Of a stretch of 64,000 bases of DNA, positions 24,859-33,339 are shown piece after piece. Numbering within the stretch: position 1 is the first letter of the stretch; every line of letters starts with the position of its first letter. The notes under the pieces are model-generated. The model worked only from the letters and a program-made list of their open reading frames with translations, was not told where the DNA came from and did not search any database. Location: contig NZ_BMSX01000013.1 in assembly GCF_014649375.1 (NCBI RefSeq), forward strand, positions 62,001-126,000, given 5' to 3'. This stretch comes from Streptomyces aurantiogriseus. GTDB lineage: Bacteria; Actinomycetota; Actinomycetes; Streptomycetales; Streptomycetaceae. The position numbers and the translations under genes are program-made.

Positions 24859-27072
24859 GTGACCCAGCCGGGGCAGGGGGAGGAGCCCCAGGAGCCCGAC
24901 GCCACCATGCAGTTGAAGGTTCCCGCTTCTTTCAGAGCGGACGAAACCATGCAGCTGCGGGTGCCCGACGGGGGTATACCCGGCAGCCGGGAAATACCGA
25001 AGACGGCGGAGAAACGTCGCAAGGGTCGCAGAGCTCCTCGCCCTTCCCCGTCCGCCCGGATCTCCGCCGTCCTCGGCCCCCGTCTCGCACCCCTCGTCGC
25101 CGTCCTCGCTCCGCTGGTCGCACGTGTCACGCCGTACGTCCGCCGGATGCGCCCGCAGTACCCGCGGCCGGGACGCACCGGCTGGCGGCGCTGGATGCCG
25201 TCCTGGCGGCAGTGGCTCGCAGGCGTGCTGGCGTCCATGGGCCTGAGCAGCCTGCTCCTGGTCGTCGCCTACGCGGCCACCGACATACCGGACAACCTCA
25301 ACACGTACGCCACCCAGCAGGACAACGTCTTCTTCTGGTCCGACGGAACGCCCATGGCCCGCACCGGCTGGGTGCAGCGGCAGGCGATGCCGCTGAAGGA
25401 CATACCCGAGGACGTCCGCTGGGCGGTCCTCGCCGCCGAGAACGCGAGCTTCTACAGCGACCCCGGCATCTCCTTCAAGGGCATCAGCCGCGCCCTGTTC
25501 CGCACGCTCGGCCAGGGCGACACCCAGGGCGGCTCCACCATCACCCAGCAGTACGTCAAGAACGTCTACCTGAACCAGAACCAGACCCTGCGCCGCAAGT
25601 TCACCGAGGCGATGATCGCCCTCAAGCTCGACAACCAGATGAGCAAGGACGACATCCTGGAGGGCTACCTCAACACCAGCTGGTTCGGCCGCGGCACCTA
25701 CGGCATCCAGCGCGCCGCCCAGGCCTACTACGGCAAGGACGTCAGCGAACTCAACGCCAGCGAGGCCGCGTTCCTCGCCTCGCTCCTCAAGGGCGCGGGC
25801 CTGTACGACCCGACCCTGAGCAAGGAGAACCGCGCCAGGGCCGTCGAGCGCTGGTCCTGGACCCTCGACCGGATGGTCGACATCGGCAAGCTGTCGAAGG
25901 CCGAGCGCGCCACGTACAAGCAGTTCCCCGACCCGCTCAAGAGCAACCCGCTGTACGACACCGGTGAGCAGAGCGACTACCTCGTCGAACTCGCCTCCCA
26001 GTACGCCAAGAAGGCCGGGAAGATCTCCGACAAGGACTTCGACCTGGGCGGCTACCAGATCTACACGACCTTCGACAAGAAGCGGGAGAAGCAGCTCACC
26101 GACGCCGTCACCAAGGCCCGCAAGCAGGCCCTGAAGGACGACCCGAAGAACGCGAAGACCGCCCACTACGGCGCCGCCTCGGTGGCCGCCGACGGCCGGA
26201 TCCTCGCCGTCTACGGCGGCCCCGACCACCGTACGCAGGGCTACAACGAGTCCAACGCCACCACCGTCCCGGCCGGTTCGGCCTTCCAGCCGTTCGTGTA
26301 CGCGGCGGGTCTGGAGCACGGCGTCCACAAGACCCGTGACGGCGAGGCCACCCCGGTCACCGGGGAGTCCCTCTACAACGGCGACGACGACGTGCCGGTG
26401 ACCACACCGGAGGGGCCGTACTGGGACCGCGGCGGCAAGAAGGTCGCCGCCAGCAACGACGACGACAAGTCCTACGGGCAGATCTCCCTGCACCGGGCGC
26501 TGGAGCTGTCGGTGAACACGCCGTTCATGCAGCTCGGCATGGACACCGGCCTGGACAAGGTGCGCTCGACCGCCGAGGCCTCCGGACTGCTGCCCTCCAG
26601 CATCGGCGCCCAGGTGCCCGCCCTGTCCACGGGCAGCTCCACGCCCAGCGCCATCCGCATGGCCAGCGGCTACTCCACCTTCGCCGCGGCCGGCAAGCAC
26701 ACCGAGCCGTACTCGGTGCGGCAGATCACCCACAACGGCACCAAGGTCCCGCTGGACCTGCCCACCCCGCGCCGGGCGGTCGGCGCCGACGTGGCCGAGG
26801 AGGTCACCTCCGCGCTCATGGACTCCTTCCGCACCGCACACCCCGACGCCGCGCCCGCCTCCGCGGAGGTCGCCGGGAAGGCCGGGACCACGCAGAACGA
26901 CACCGCCGCCTGGTACGTGGGCACACACAAGGCCGTCTCCACGGCGGTCGTCGTCTACCGCATCGACCTCGCCAAGAGCCTGGAACCACTGCCGCTGGAG
27001 GGCGTCGCGGGCACCGCCGACGACAGCGTCCCCTACGGCATCTGGTCCGGTGCCATGAGCCCGCTCGGCTGA
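24859..27072 (+). CDS. Class A penicillin-binding protein with degenerate transpeptidase site
   Basis: The 737-residue bifunctional-type PBP has a cytoplasmic basic N-terminus, one membrane helix (about residues 117-140, WLAGVLASMGLSSLLLVVAY) and a GT51 transglycosylase domain with catalytic Glu194 in AAENASF and GGSTITQQYVKN. The C-terminal transpeptidase-like domain has SVN at 551-553, but the active-site motif reads S474-A-F-Q477 instead of SxxK, and KTG is KAG (674-676). The first change removes the general base required for acylation, so peptide cross-linking is probably lost while glycan polymerisation may remain. Tandem MQLKVP/MQLRVP motifs occur in the N-terminal tail. GTG 24859 was chosen for its GGAGGGA site. 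Confidence 0.92.
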   Translation: MTQPGQGEEPQEPDATMQLKVPASFRADETMQLRVPDGGIPGSREIPKTAEKRRKGRRAPRPSPSARISAVLGPRLAPLVAVLAPLVARVTPYVRRMRPQYPRPGRTGWRRWMPSWRQWLAGVLASMGLSSLLLVVAYAATDIPDNLNTYATQQDNVFFWSDGTPMARTGWVQRQAMPLKDIPEDVRWAVLAAENASFYSDPGISFKGISRALFRTLGQGDTQGGSTITQQYVKNVYLNQNQTLRRKFTEAMIALKLDNQMSKDDILEGYLNTSWFGRGTYGIQRAAQAYYGKDVSELNASEAAFLASLLKGAGLYDPTLSKENRARAVERWSWTLDRMVDIGKLSKAERATYKQFPDPLKSNPLYDTGEQSDYLVELASQYAKKAGKISDKDFDLGGYQIYTTFDKKREKQLTDAVTKARKQALKDDPKNAKTAHYGAASVAADGRILAVYGGPDHRTQGYNESNATTVPAGSAFQPFVYAAGLEHGVHKTRDGEATPVTGESLYNGDDDVPVTTPEGPYWDRGGKKVAASNDDDKSYGQISLHRALELSVNTPFMQLGMDTGLDKVRSTAEASGLLPSSIGAQVPALSTGSSTPSAIRMASGYSTFAAAGKHTEPYSVRQITHNGTKVPLDLPTPRRAVGADVAEEVTSALMDSFRTAHPDAAPASAEVAGKAGTTQNDTAAWYVGTHKAVSTAVVVYRIDLAKSLEPLPLEGVAGTADDSVPYGIWSGAMSPLG

Positions 27073-27121
27073 CCACCGACCGGGCACCACAGCCCCCCAC
27101 TGTTTGGAGAATGAGCCGCAC

Positions 27122-28405
27122 ATGAAGTCACCGTCGGGCCGCCGCCGCAAGGCCCGGGCACCGCGCCGCACCGCCGCCTTCCATCCGGGGTTCCTGACCC
27201 TGGCGGCGTTCCTCGTCGTCGCCTCCCTGACGGCGGGGTACCTGGTGCTGAACCGCACGGACAACACCGCGCCGACCGCGTCCTCGGGGGAACAGAAGAA
27301 GACGGCGCCGACGGCCTCCAAGGAGCCGGAATGGGACGGCAAGACCAAGGTCCTCGGGGACGGCTCCACCTCGTACACCGGCCCGCAGAAGGGCGGGTTG
27401 AAGGCCGAGCCGCTCAAACCCGGTGAGAAGCCGCCCCAGTTCGTCGTCTTCTCCTGGGACGGTGCGCTCGCGGGCGACGACGAACTCTTCCAGCACTACC
27501 GGAAGATGGCGAAGCAGTACGACGTCCACATGACGTTCTTCCTCACGGGCATCTACCTGCTGCCCAAGAGCAAGGCCGACCTCTACAGCCCACCGCAGCA
27601 CCCCAAGGGCTCGGCGGCCATCAGCTTCCCCACCGACGAGCACATCCGCACCACCGTGGAACAGCTCGGCAAGGCGTGGGAGGAGGGGCACGAGATCGGC
27701 ACCCACTTCAACGGCCACTTCTGCGGCACGAAGGGCGGCAAGTACTGGAGTGTCGAGGAGTGGAAGAGCGAGATCGACCAGTTCTTCGAGTTCGCGGAGA
27801 AGTGGAAGACCAACACCGGCAACACCGACATGGATCCGCTGCCGTTCGACTTCAAGAAGGAGGTCGTCGGCGGCCGCGCCCCCTGCCTGGAGGGCCAGCC
27901 GAACCTGCTGAAGGCCGCCAAGAGCTACGGCTGGCGCTACGACGCCAGCTCCGCGGGCGACTTCCAGATCTGGCCCACGAAGAAGAACGGCCTCTGGGAC
28001 TTCCCGTTGCAGGGGCTCCCGTACAAGGGCGGCGACGTCCAGGCCCTGTCCATGGACTTCAACTTCCTCTACAACCAGTCCAACGGCGAGACCGAGGGCG
28101 ACCCGGCCATGTACCCGCAGTGGCAGCAGGAGACCATCGACGCCTACATGGCGGGCTTCAACCGCGTCTACTACGGCAGCCGGGCCCCGATGTTCATCGG
28201 CAACCACTTCGAGCAGTGGAACGGCGGCATCTACATGAACGCCGTCGACCACGTCATCGAGACCGTGTGCACCAAGAAGGACGTCAAGTGCGTGTCCTTC
28301 AAGGAGCTCGCCGACTGGATGGACGTGCAGAAACCCGCCACCCTGGAGCGGCTGCGCAGCCTGGACCCGGCGCAGAGTCCGGACTGGTCGACGGTCGTGC
28401 AGTGA
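27122..28405 (+). CDS. Polysaccharide deacetylase-like membrane-anchored protein
   Basis: The 427-residue protein has an R/K-rich cytoplasmic start, one membrane helix (about residues 22-45) and a Thr/Lys-rich linker. It then has a NodB-like domain with a VVFSWDGALAGDDEL first strand (catalytic Asp position), DVHMTFFLTGIYLLP, the metal-binding HxxxH as THFNGHFCG, and WRYDASSAGDFQ. The last part carries a GNHFEQW His motif. It probably removes acetyl groups from a cell-wall glycan on the outer surface. It lies 49 bases after the PBP gene, and the two are probably co-transcribed. Confidence 0.85.
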   Translation: MKSPSGRRRKARAPRRTAAFHPGFLTLAAFLVVASLTAGYLVLNRTDNTAPTASSGEQKKTAPTASKEPEWDGKTKVLGDGSTSYTGPQKGGLKAEPLKPGEKPPQFVVFSWDGALAGDDELFQHYRKMAKQYDVHMTFFLTGIYLLPKSKADLYSPPQHPKGSAAISFPTDEHIRTTVEQLGKAWEEGHEIGTHFNGHFCGTKGGKYWSVEEWKSEIDQFFEFAEKWKTNTGNTDMDPLPFDFKKEVVGGRAPCLEGQPNLLKAAKSYGWRYDASSAGDFQIWPTKKNGLWDFPLQGLPYKGGDVQALSMDFNFLYNQSNGETEGDPAMYPQWQQETIDAYMAGFNRVYYGSRAPMFIGNHFEQWNGGIYMNAVDHVIETVCTKKDVKCVSFKELADWMDVQKPATLERLRSLDPAQSPDWSTVVQ

Positions 28406-28480
28406 CGTTCCCATAACGGCCTCGGCCCACAAGCGCATCCCCCTTCACAACAGCCACACATGGCATGCAAAGATGCGCTA

Positions 28481-28502
28481 CCCCGGCATCCCTCCGCCGG
28501 GG
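28481..28502. terminator. Hairpin just before the Amidase_6 gene
   Basis: CCCCGGC and GCCGGGG pair around an 8-base loop, 76 bases past the deacetylase stop and 18 bases before the next start. It may terminate the upstream operon or shape the leader of the amidase gene; GAGGGG, the ribosome site, follows directly. Confidence 0.5.
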
Positions 28503-28519
28503 CAAGAGGGGAAACATCA

Positions 28520-29698
28520 GTGAAGTCAAGGAAATTGAGCCGTACGCGCCGCCGCGCCACCATACTCGGCGCGGCCGCCACCTCCGTCGTCGCCGGAGTG
28601 GCGCTGCTGCCCAACTGGTCCGCCGGCGCGGCGGTCGTCGACGACCCCACGGTCGACGCGAAGACGAAGGCCACCTTCCAGCGGCTGGCCGACGCGGTCT
28701 TCACCGACCGCACGGACGCGCTGGTCACCGGTGAGCAGGGCGACCGGGAGAAGCCGCTGACCGACGGCTTCTCCGGCGACGTCAAGCTGTCCTCCGGCAC
28801 GGCCCGCACCGAGGACACCGCCCTGTCCACGCTGGGGCAGCGCAAGAACCAGCTGGCGAAGGCCGGCGAGAAGTACAGCAAGGCGAGCACCACCGTCACC
28901 CTGAACGCCACGCGCGTGACGGGCCGTACGGCCAAGGCCGCGGTCACCGAGACCACGACCCTGACCTACGCGAACACCACCGGCAACCAGCCCAAGACCA
29001 CCGGATTCCAGGCCCGCCACGAGCTGACGTTCAAGGCCGACCGGCAGGGCAACTGGCAGCTGACGACCATCCGCGACACCGACCAGGGCGGTCTCGCGGT
29101 GAACACGCTCTCCAAGCCGACGACCGTCAAGGTGACCACCGCGGCCGACAACACCATGCCGTCGGCCCCGCGCGCGGCCACCACGCGCAACCCCGCGGCC
29201 AAGCCCAAGACCCTCACCGGTGCCGCCCTGGACTACAAGGCCATGGCCGCGTACGCGGAGAAGCACTGGAACAACTACAACAAGGACTACCCGGACTTCA
29301 ACGGGCAGGGTGCCGGCGGCGACTGCACCAACTTCGTCAGCCAGTCCCTGAAGGCGGGCGGCTGGAAGCACGTCCCCGGCTACGTGTACGACTACACCAG
29401 GTGGTTCGGCAACAACGAGATCCAGTCGCACTCGTTCATCGGCGTCAACGAGTGGTCCTGGTTCGCCCAGAACTCCAAGCGGACCACCGCGCTGGCCAAC
29501 GTCTACCAGATGGAGATCGGTGACGTCCTCCAGGTGGACTTCGACAAGGACGGGTCCAAGGACCACACGATGATCGTCACGTCCAAGAGTGGCGGCGTGC
29601 CGTACCTGACGTACCACTCCAACAACACCCTCCGCAGGTCGGTGGCGAGCATCGTGGCGTCGTACCCGAACGCGTACTACTACGCCTACCGCACCTGA
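28520..29698 (+). CDS. Secreted Amidase_6 (NlpC/P60-like) cysteine hydrolase
   Basis: The 392-residue protein starts at GTG 28520 behind GAGGGG. A Tat-like basic signal region (MKSRKLSRTRRRATILGAAA) ends near SAGAAVV. The middle region (about 40-230) is Thr/Ala-rich with no recognised fold. The C-terminal Amidase_6 domain (about 240-392) has the nucleophile Cys in GAGGDCTNFVSQSLKAGGW, a His in DHTMIVTSK, and YHSNN. Such enzymes are thought to cleave peptide or amide bonds in the wall. Its position after a PBP and deacetylase fits that role. Its 3' end overlaps the convergent DUF4383 gene by 13 bases. Confidence 0.86.
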   Translation: MKSRKLSRTRRRATILGAAATSVVAGVALLPNWSAGAAVVDDPTVDAKTKATFQRLADAVFTDRTDALVTGEQGDREKPLTDGFSGDVKLSSGTARTEDTALSTLGQRKNQLAKAGEKYSKASTTVTLNATRVTGRTAKAAVTETTTLTYANTTGNQPKTTGFQARHELTFKADRQGNWQLTTIRDTDQGGLAVNTLSKPTTVKVTTAADNTMPSAPRAATTRNPAAKPKTLTGAALDYKAMAAYAEKHWNNYNKDYPDFNGQGAGGDCTNFVSQSLKAGGWKHVPGYVYDYTRWFGNNEIQSHSFIGVNEWSWFAQNSKRTTALANVYQMEIGDVLQVDFDKDGSKDHTMIVTSKSGGVPYLTYHSNNTLRRSVASIVASYPNAYYYAYRT

Positions 29699-30255
29699 TC
29701 GGACGACGGGGGCCAGTGCTCCCTGAGCTCCCGCTGACGGTCCCGCTGCTCCGCCAGGTCGGGGTGGCGGGCCCGCCAGTAGGGATTGTCGTGCGGCAGG
29801 GCCGATCCGACCCTGCCGTACATCCCGAAGACGAGCAGCAGGATGCCGATCACGAAGCTGAGCATGCAGTTCTGGATCTGGAAGGCCAGGAAGTTGTAGT
29901 CCGTCTCCAGCAGGGACATGTTCAGAAAGCCGCTCAGGATGAACAGGACACCGAGGGTCATGTTCAGGGTGGAGGCGAAGTTCCCGCCGACCACCATGCC
30001 CACGAGGAGCAGCAGGCCGACGCCGACCGACAGCCAGCTGAGCGCGCCGTTGGTGTTCAGGCCCCAGACCGTGTCGCCGCCGGTGTCGAAGAAGCCGATC
30101 CTGTCGAGGATCCCGAAGATCCCGAAGGCGAGCAGCCCCGCCCCCATGAGACCGGCGCCGATCCGGTAGACCCTGTTCAGGCGGTGGTCGACCGGAAGAT
30201 GTTCGTCGAACCTGATCCGCTGCCGCGGCTTCGCGTGCTGGGCATGACTGGCCAT
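29686..30255 (-). CDS. DUF4383 integral membrane protein
   Basis: The 189-residue protein has a basic/His-rich N-terminus (HAQHAKPRQRIRFDEHLPVD) and four membrane helices: GAGLMGAGLLAFGIFGI, WLSVGVGLLLLVGMVV, LGVLFILSGFLNMSLL and CMLSFVIGILLLVFGMYG. It has a hydrophilic C-terminus. This four-span layout with an NLNxxLG-type centre is DUF4383, a family of unknown function frequent in actinobacteria and often stress-induced. It converges on the Amidase_6 gene. Confidence 0.85.
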   Translation of the reverse strand: MASHAQHAKPRQRIRFDEHLPVDHRLNRVYRIGAGLMGAGLLAFGIFGILDRIGFFDTGGDTVWGLNTNGALSWLSVGVGLLLLVGMVVGGNFASTLNMTLGVLFILSGFLNMSLLETDYNFLAFQIQNCMLSFVIGILLLVFGMYGRVGSALPHDNPYWRARHPDLAEQRDRQRELREHWPPSSDQVR

Positions 30256-30364
30256 CGTCGCCTCCCTGGGGGTGTGACGTGCCGACGGAGGCCGTCCGTA
30301 TCTCTCAATATCCGCCCGCCGCGCCCCGGCGGCAACGGCAGTCGCTCACCGAGGTGCTTCCTGC

Positions 30365-31744
30365 TCAGTGACCGGCCGCCGCCCCGCGCTCCTCGCGGAT
30401 CCGGGCCACCACGTCGGCCACCGTGTGCCGGACGGCCTCCGTCTCGGTCAGGAAGTGCCAGTAGTCGGGGTGGCGGCCCTCCAGCGTGGCGACCGCCCGC
30501 TCCAGCCGGGCCACGGAGTCGTCCAGCGGGCGCGCGTGCCGCGGGTCGGGCGTGTTGCGGCCGGCCATGGCCAGCCGCTGCGCGTCCCGGATCGCGAACC
30601 GGGTCCGCTCGATCTCCTGCCGCGGGTCCTTCTGCACGGCGTTCAGCCTGGTCAGCCGGTCACCGGCGGCCGAGACGGCCTCGTCGGTGGAGTTCAGCAG
30701 CGCCCGCGCCGTGGACAGCAGCGCGGTGGCGTCCGGCCAGCGCTGCGCGTCCCGCGCGGTCTGCGCCTCGGCCAGCTTCGCCTCGGCCTGCCGTACGTGC
30801 TCCACGGCCTGCTCGGGGACGCGCTGGAGGTCCTGCCAGCAGGCCACCGTGAACCGCCGGCGCAGCTCGCTCAGCACCGGCTCCACCTGCCCGGCCCGGG
30901 TCGTCAGCGCCTGCGCGCGGGTCCGCAGCGACACCAGCCGGTGGTCGATCTCGGCGGCCCGCTCCGGCAGCCGCTGGGCCTCCACCCGGACCGCCTCGGC
31001 CTCCCGGGAGACCCGCTCGGCCCGCTCCAGCGTCTGCGGCACGCCGTGCTGCCCGGCGCCCTGGTTGAGCCTGGTCAGCTCGGGCCCGAGCGCCGCCAGC
31101 CGGGCCGCGAGGTCGTCCGCCGTCAGCCCCGTGCCCCGGACGGCGTCCAGCGCGTTCGACGCCGCCAGCAGCGCCTGCCGGGCCCGCTCCACGGCGGGCG
31201 CCAGCCGCGCCAGCTGCGTCTCGGCCTTCCCGAGCAACGGCCCGAGCCCGTCGGCGAAACGGTCCAGTTCCTGTTTGACGCGGCCCAGTTCGTCCTTGGC
31301 GCGGGTCAGCTCCGCGCGCGCCTGGCCGGCCACCGAGGCCTCCAGGTCGTCCCGGTCGAGATCGTGGGCGTCGACCGCGTTGATGTACTGGTGACTGACC
31401 TCGTCGATGCGCCGGCCGATGGCCTCGAAGTCGGTGACCGCGCGCCGGGCGGCCGGGGAGTCGTCCACGGCCATGATCGTCTCGATCGAGATCCGCAGGT
31501 CCCGCTGCGCGGTGTCCAGCTCGTAGAACGCGGCCGCGGCGGCGTCCTTCGCGGCCTGCGCCTCGGCCCGCTGACTCTCCGCCCGGCCACCGAACCAGCG
31601 CCGGGTGCCGCCGCCCGCGAACGCGGCGGGCAGCGCCAGCACGGCGACCAGCGGGAGGGCGACGAGCGTGAGGGTGTCCCCGAGCACGCGGAGGCGTGCA
31701 CGCGGCACCGACGGCGAGTACGGCTGCGCTGGTGTCGCCGTCAC
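30365..31744 (-). CDS. Membrane-anchored coiled-coil protein of unknown function
   Basis: The 459-residue protein starts at GTG 31744. One hydrophobic segment near the start (about residues 21-45, LGDTLTLVALPLVAVLALPA) is followed by about 400 residues of Ala/Arg/Glu/Gln-rich heptads with no Cys except one in RFTVACWQDL. The heptads form long helices, so it probably builds an extended helical rod on the membrane. Spectrin- or septation-ring-regulator-like (EzrA-like) architecture is a formal possibility, but no family signature was recognised. It is separated by 75 bases from the lipoprotein gene upstream on the same strand. Confidence 0.75.
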   Translation of the reverse strand: MTATPAQPYSPSVPRARLRVLGDTLTLVALPLVAVLALPAAFAGGGTRRWFGGRAESQRAEAQAAKDAAAAAFYELDTAQRDLRISIETIMAVDDSPAARRAVTDFEAIGRRIDEVSHQYINAVDAHDLDRDDLEASVAGQARAELTRAKDELGRVKQELDRFADGLGPLLGKAETQLARLAPAVERARQALLAASNALDAVRGTGLTADDLAARLAALGPELTRLNQGAGQHGVPQTLERAERVSREAEAVRVEAQRLPERAAEIDHRLVSLRTRAQALTTRAGQVEPVLSELRRRFTVACWQDLQRVPEQAVEHVRQAEAKLAEAQTARDAQRWPDATALLSTARALLNSTDEAVSAAGDRLTRLNAVQKDPRQEIERTRFAIRDAQRLAMAGRNTPDPRHARPLDDSVARLERAVATLEGRHPDYWHFLTETEAVRHTVADVVARIREERGAAAGH

Positions 31745-31818
31745 ATCCCTCTCCCGTGCTGTGATCCACCCTGCCCGGTGTCATTCTCCCACCGGTTAAG
31801 GACGAACACACGGGCCGG

Positions 31819-32598
31819 TCAGTTCACGTTCCTGACGGTGACTTTGCCGTCGGCCGTCCGCGCGGACACCACGTGCGCGCTGGACTCGTCGCGGGGCACG
31901 GACACGTCCACCCCGCCGTCGTCGGTCTCCGCCGTCACGCGGTAGGTCGCCCGCGGCAGCTCGATGGTCACCGAGCCGTCGTCGCTGACGGACTCCACCC
32001 GGTCCGGTACGGCGCTCAGGCCGAGGCGGACCGAGCCGTCCTCGGTCCGCGCGCTCACCCGGCGCGAGGAGACCTCCGCCCGCACCGAACCGTCGTCGCT
32101 GCGCAGGTCCAGCGGCCCGCTGGAGTCGGTGACGCGCACCGAGCCGTCGGCCGTGCGGATGGTGAGGGCGTCCCGGAAACCCCGAGCGCTGACACTGCCG
32201 TCGTCCTCGTCGACCTTGACGGCGACGCCCCGGGGCACCTCGATGCGGTGCTTGGCCGCGCAGTCGGCGACCACGCCGGAGCACTTCGTCCGCAGCACCA
32301 GCCGGTCGTCCTTCATCGACCAGGTCACCTCCGGTTCGTCGCCGATCACGACCGACCCGTCGAACCAGCGGGTGACCTCGACCGTGCCCTTCTTGTGCGC
32401 GTCCGACGCGACGATCTCCAGTGCCGAGTCGTCGGAGTCGATGGTGAGCGTGCCGCCCCGCAGGGCGAAGGCACGCCGGTCGGGGTGCTCGTCCTCGCCG
32501 GCGGAGGCACAGGCGGTGGCGGTCGCGGCGAGGGCCACGACGACCCCGGTGGCGAGAGCCGCGCGGGCCGCGCGTGCCGGGACGGTGAAACGGGTCAT
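31819..32598 (-). CDS. DUF4097-type repeat lipoprotein
   Basis: The 259-residue protein has a signal peptide with a loosely lipobox-like ATAC end at Cys30. At least five repeats of roughly 17-20 residues then occur, each with DDGSV or ADGSV (VDEDDGSVSARGF, RTADGSVRVTD, RSDDGSVRAEV, RTEDGSVRLGL, VSDDGSVTIEL). Such repeats form a right-handed beta-helix, the DUF4097 putative-adhesin fold. One disulphide is likely between the two Cys in TKCSGVVADCAA. It is probably an extracellular surface protein; its partner is unknown. GGGGGAG precedes the ATG. Confidence 0.85.
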   Translation of the reverse strand: MTRFTVPARAARAALATGVVVALAATATACASAGEDEHPDRRAFALRGGTLTIDSDDSALEIVASDAHKKGTVEVTRWFDGSVVIGDEPEVTWSMKDDRLVLRTKCSGVVADCAAKHRIEVPRGVAVKVDEDDGSVSARGFRDALTIRTADGSVRVTDSSGPLDLRSDDGSVRAEVSSRRVSARTEDGSVRLGLSAVPDRVESVSDDGSVTIELPRATYRVTAETDDGGVDVSVPRDESSAHVVSARTADGKVTVRNVN

Positions 32599-32735
32599 GG
32601 TGATCTCCCCCTGGACGGACCGCGGGTCCGCTTCGGCGCCGCTGTTCCTGACCCTTCCGACGGTAGGCAGCCGCCGTCCGCCGGACGATCCGGTGCGCTC
32701 CCGGATATGAGGTGGGGATAACCCCCGACACGGGT

Positions 32736-32766
32736 TTGCAGGGCAGGGCCCCGGGCAATGTAGGCT
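32736..32766 (+). promoter_or_regulatory. Promoter of the tRNA-Val gene
   Basis: TTGCAG (32736-32741) and TAGGCT (32761-32766) are 19 bp apart. The -10 ends 13 bases before the tRNA 5' end. The hexamers fit housekeeping-sigma promoters; the spacing is slightly long. Confidence 0.55.
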
Positions 32767-32779
32767 GTCGACTCGTCCT

Positions 32780-32854
<75 letters not shown>

Positions 32855-32859
32855 GGAGT

Positions 32860-32895
32860 GCGAGAGGCCCCCGGAAGATTCCGGGGGCCTCTCGC
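32860..32895. terminator. Perfect 17-bp hairpin terminator after tRNA-Val
   Basis: GCGAGAGGCCCCCGGAA pairs perfectly with TTCCGGGGGCCTCTCGC around a 2-base centre, starting five bases past the CCA end. It serves the tRNA and, being symmetric, possibly also separates it from the convergent gene that ends at 32914. Confidence 0.88.
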
Positions 32896-32913
32896 GTATC
32901 CCTGCACGAGGGG

Positions 32914-33258
32914 CTAAGCCTCCTCGTCAGGTGGTGTCTCGTGTGCGCGCTTGAGCCGCATCCGGGCCTCCACCCGGTCGCCGGCGGCGACCTCCGCCCA
33001 GAAGCGGTGGCAGGACACGAAGACCGCGAGCTCGTGCTCCCGCTGCCGGAGCTTCTCCACCTCGGCCTGTTCGTCGGCCGTCCAGCCGGGGGAGGCGGGG
33101 CGCTCCACCTTGCGCCAGCCGCCGTCGTCACTGAAGCCGTCCAGCGGCTCGACCGACCAGGGGAGCCGCTTCAGCAGGGCCGACAACTCGGCCCGGACCT
33201 GATGCAGCTCCTCCTGACCGGCGCGCAGGTCGCTGGGAAAGTCATAGGTCGTAGCCAC
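32914..33258 (-). CDS. Conserved hypothetical cytoplasmic protein
   Basis: The 114-residue protein starts at GTG 33258 (MATTYDFPSDLRAGQEEL). It has two amphipathic helices (about residues 10-32 and 62-105) and a central Trp-rich linker (LPWSVEPLDGFSDDGGW). Cys occurs once, in FVSCHRFW. There is no membrane segment or signal peptide. G/C third-position use is strongly coding-like. I recognise no domain. It stands alone between the tRNA terminator and the serine hydrolase gene, reading away from it on the same strand. Confidence 0.7.
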   Translation of the reverse strand: MATTYDFPSDLRAGQEELHQVRAELSALLKRLPWSVEPLDGFSDDGGWRKVERPASPGWTADEQAEVEKLRQREHELAVFVSCHRFWAEVAAGDRVEARMRLKRAHETPPDEEA

Positions 33259-33339
33259 GCGACAATGCTACGCCTGTTCGAATTCGGGTGGCGAGTTCGT
33301 ACGAGGGGTTCGTGTGTTCGAATGAAAGCCCTGGGGCGA

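Noticed and set aside
30660..31811. G/R/A-rich frame overlapping the coiled-coil gene
   Set aside because: A frame-shifted shadow of the coiled-coil protein without structure.
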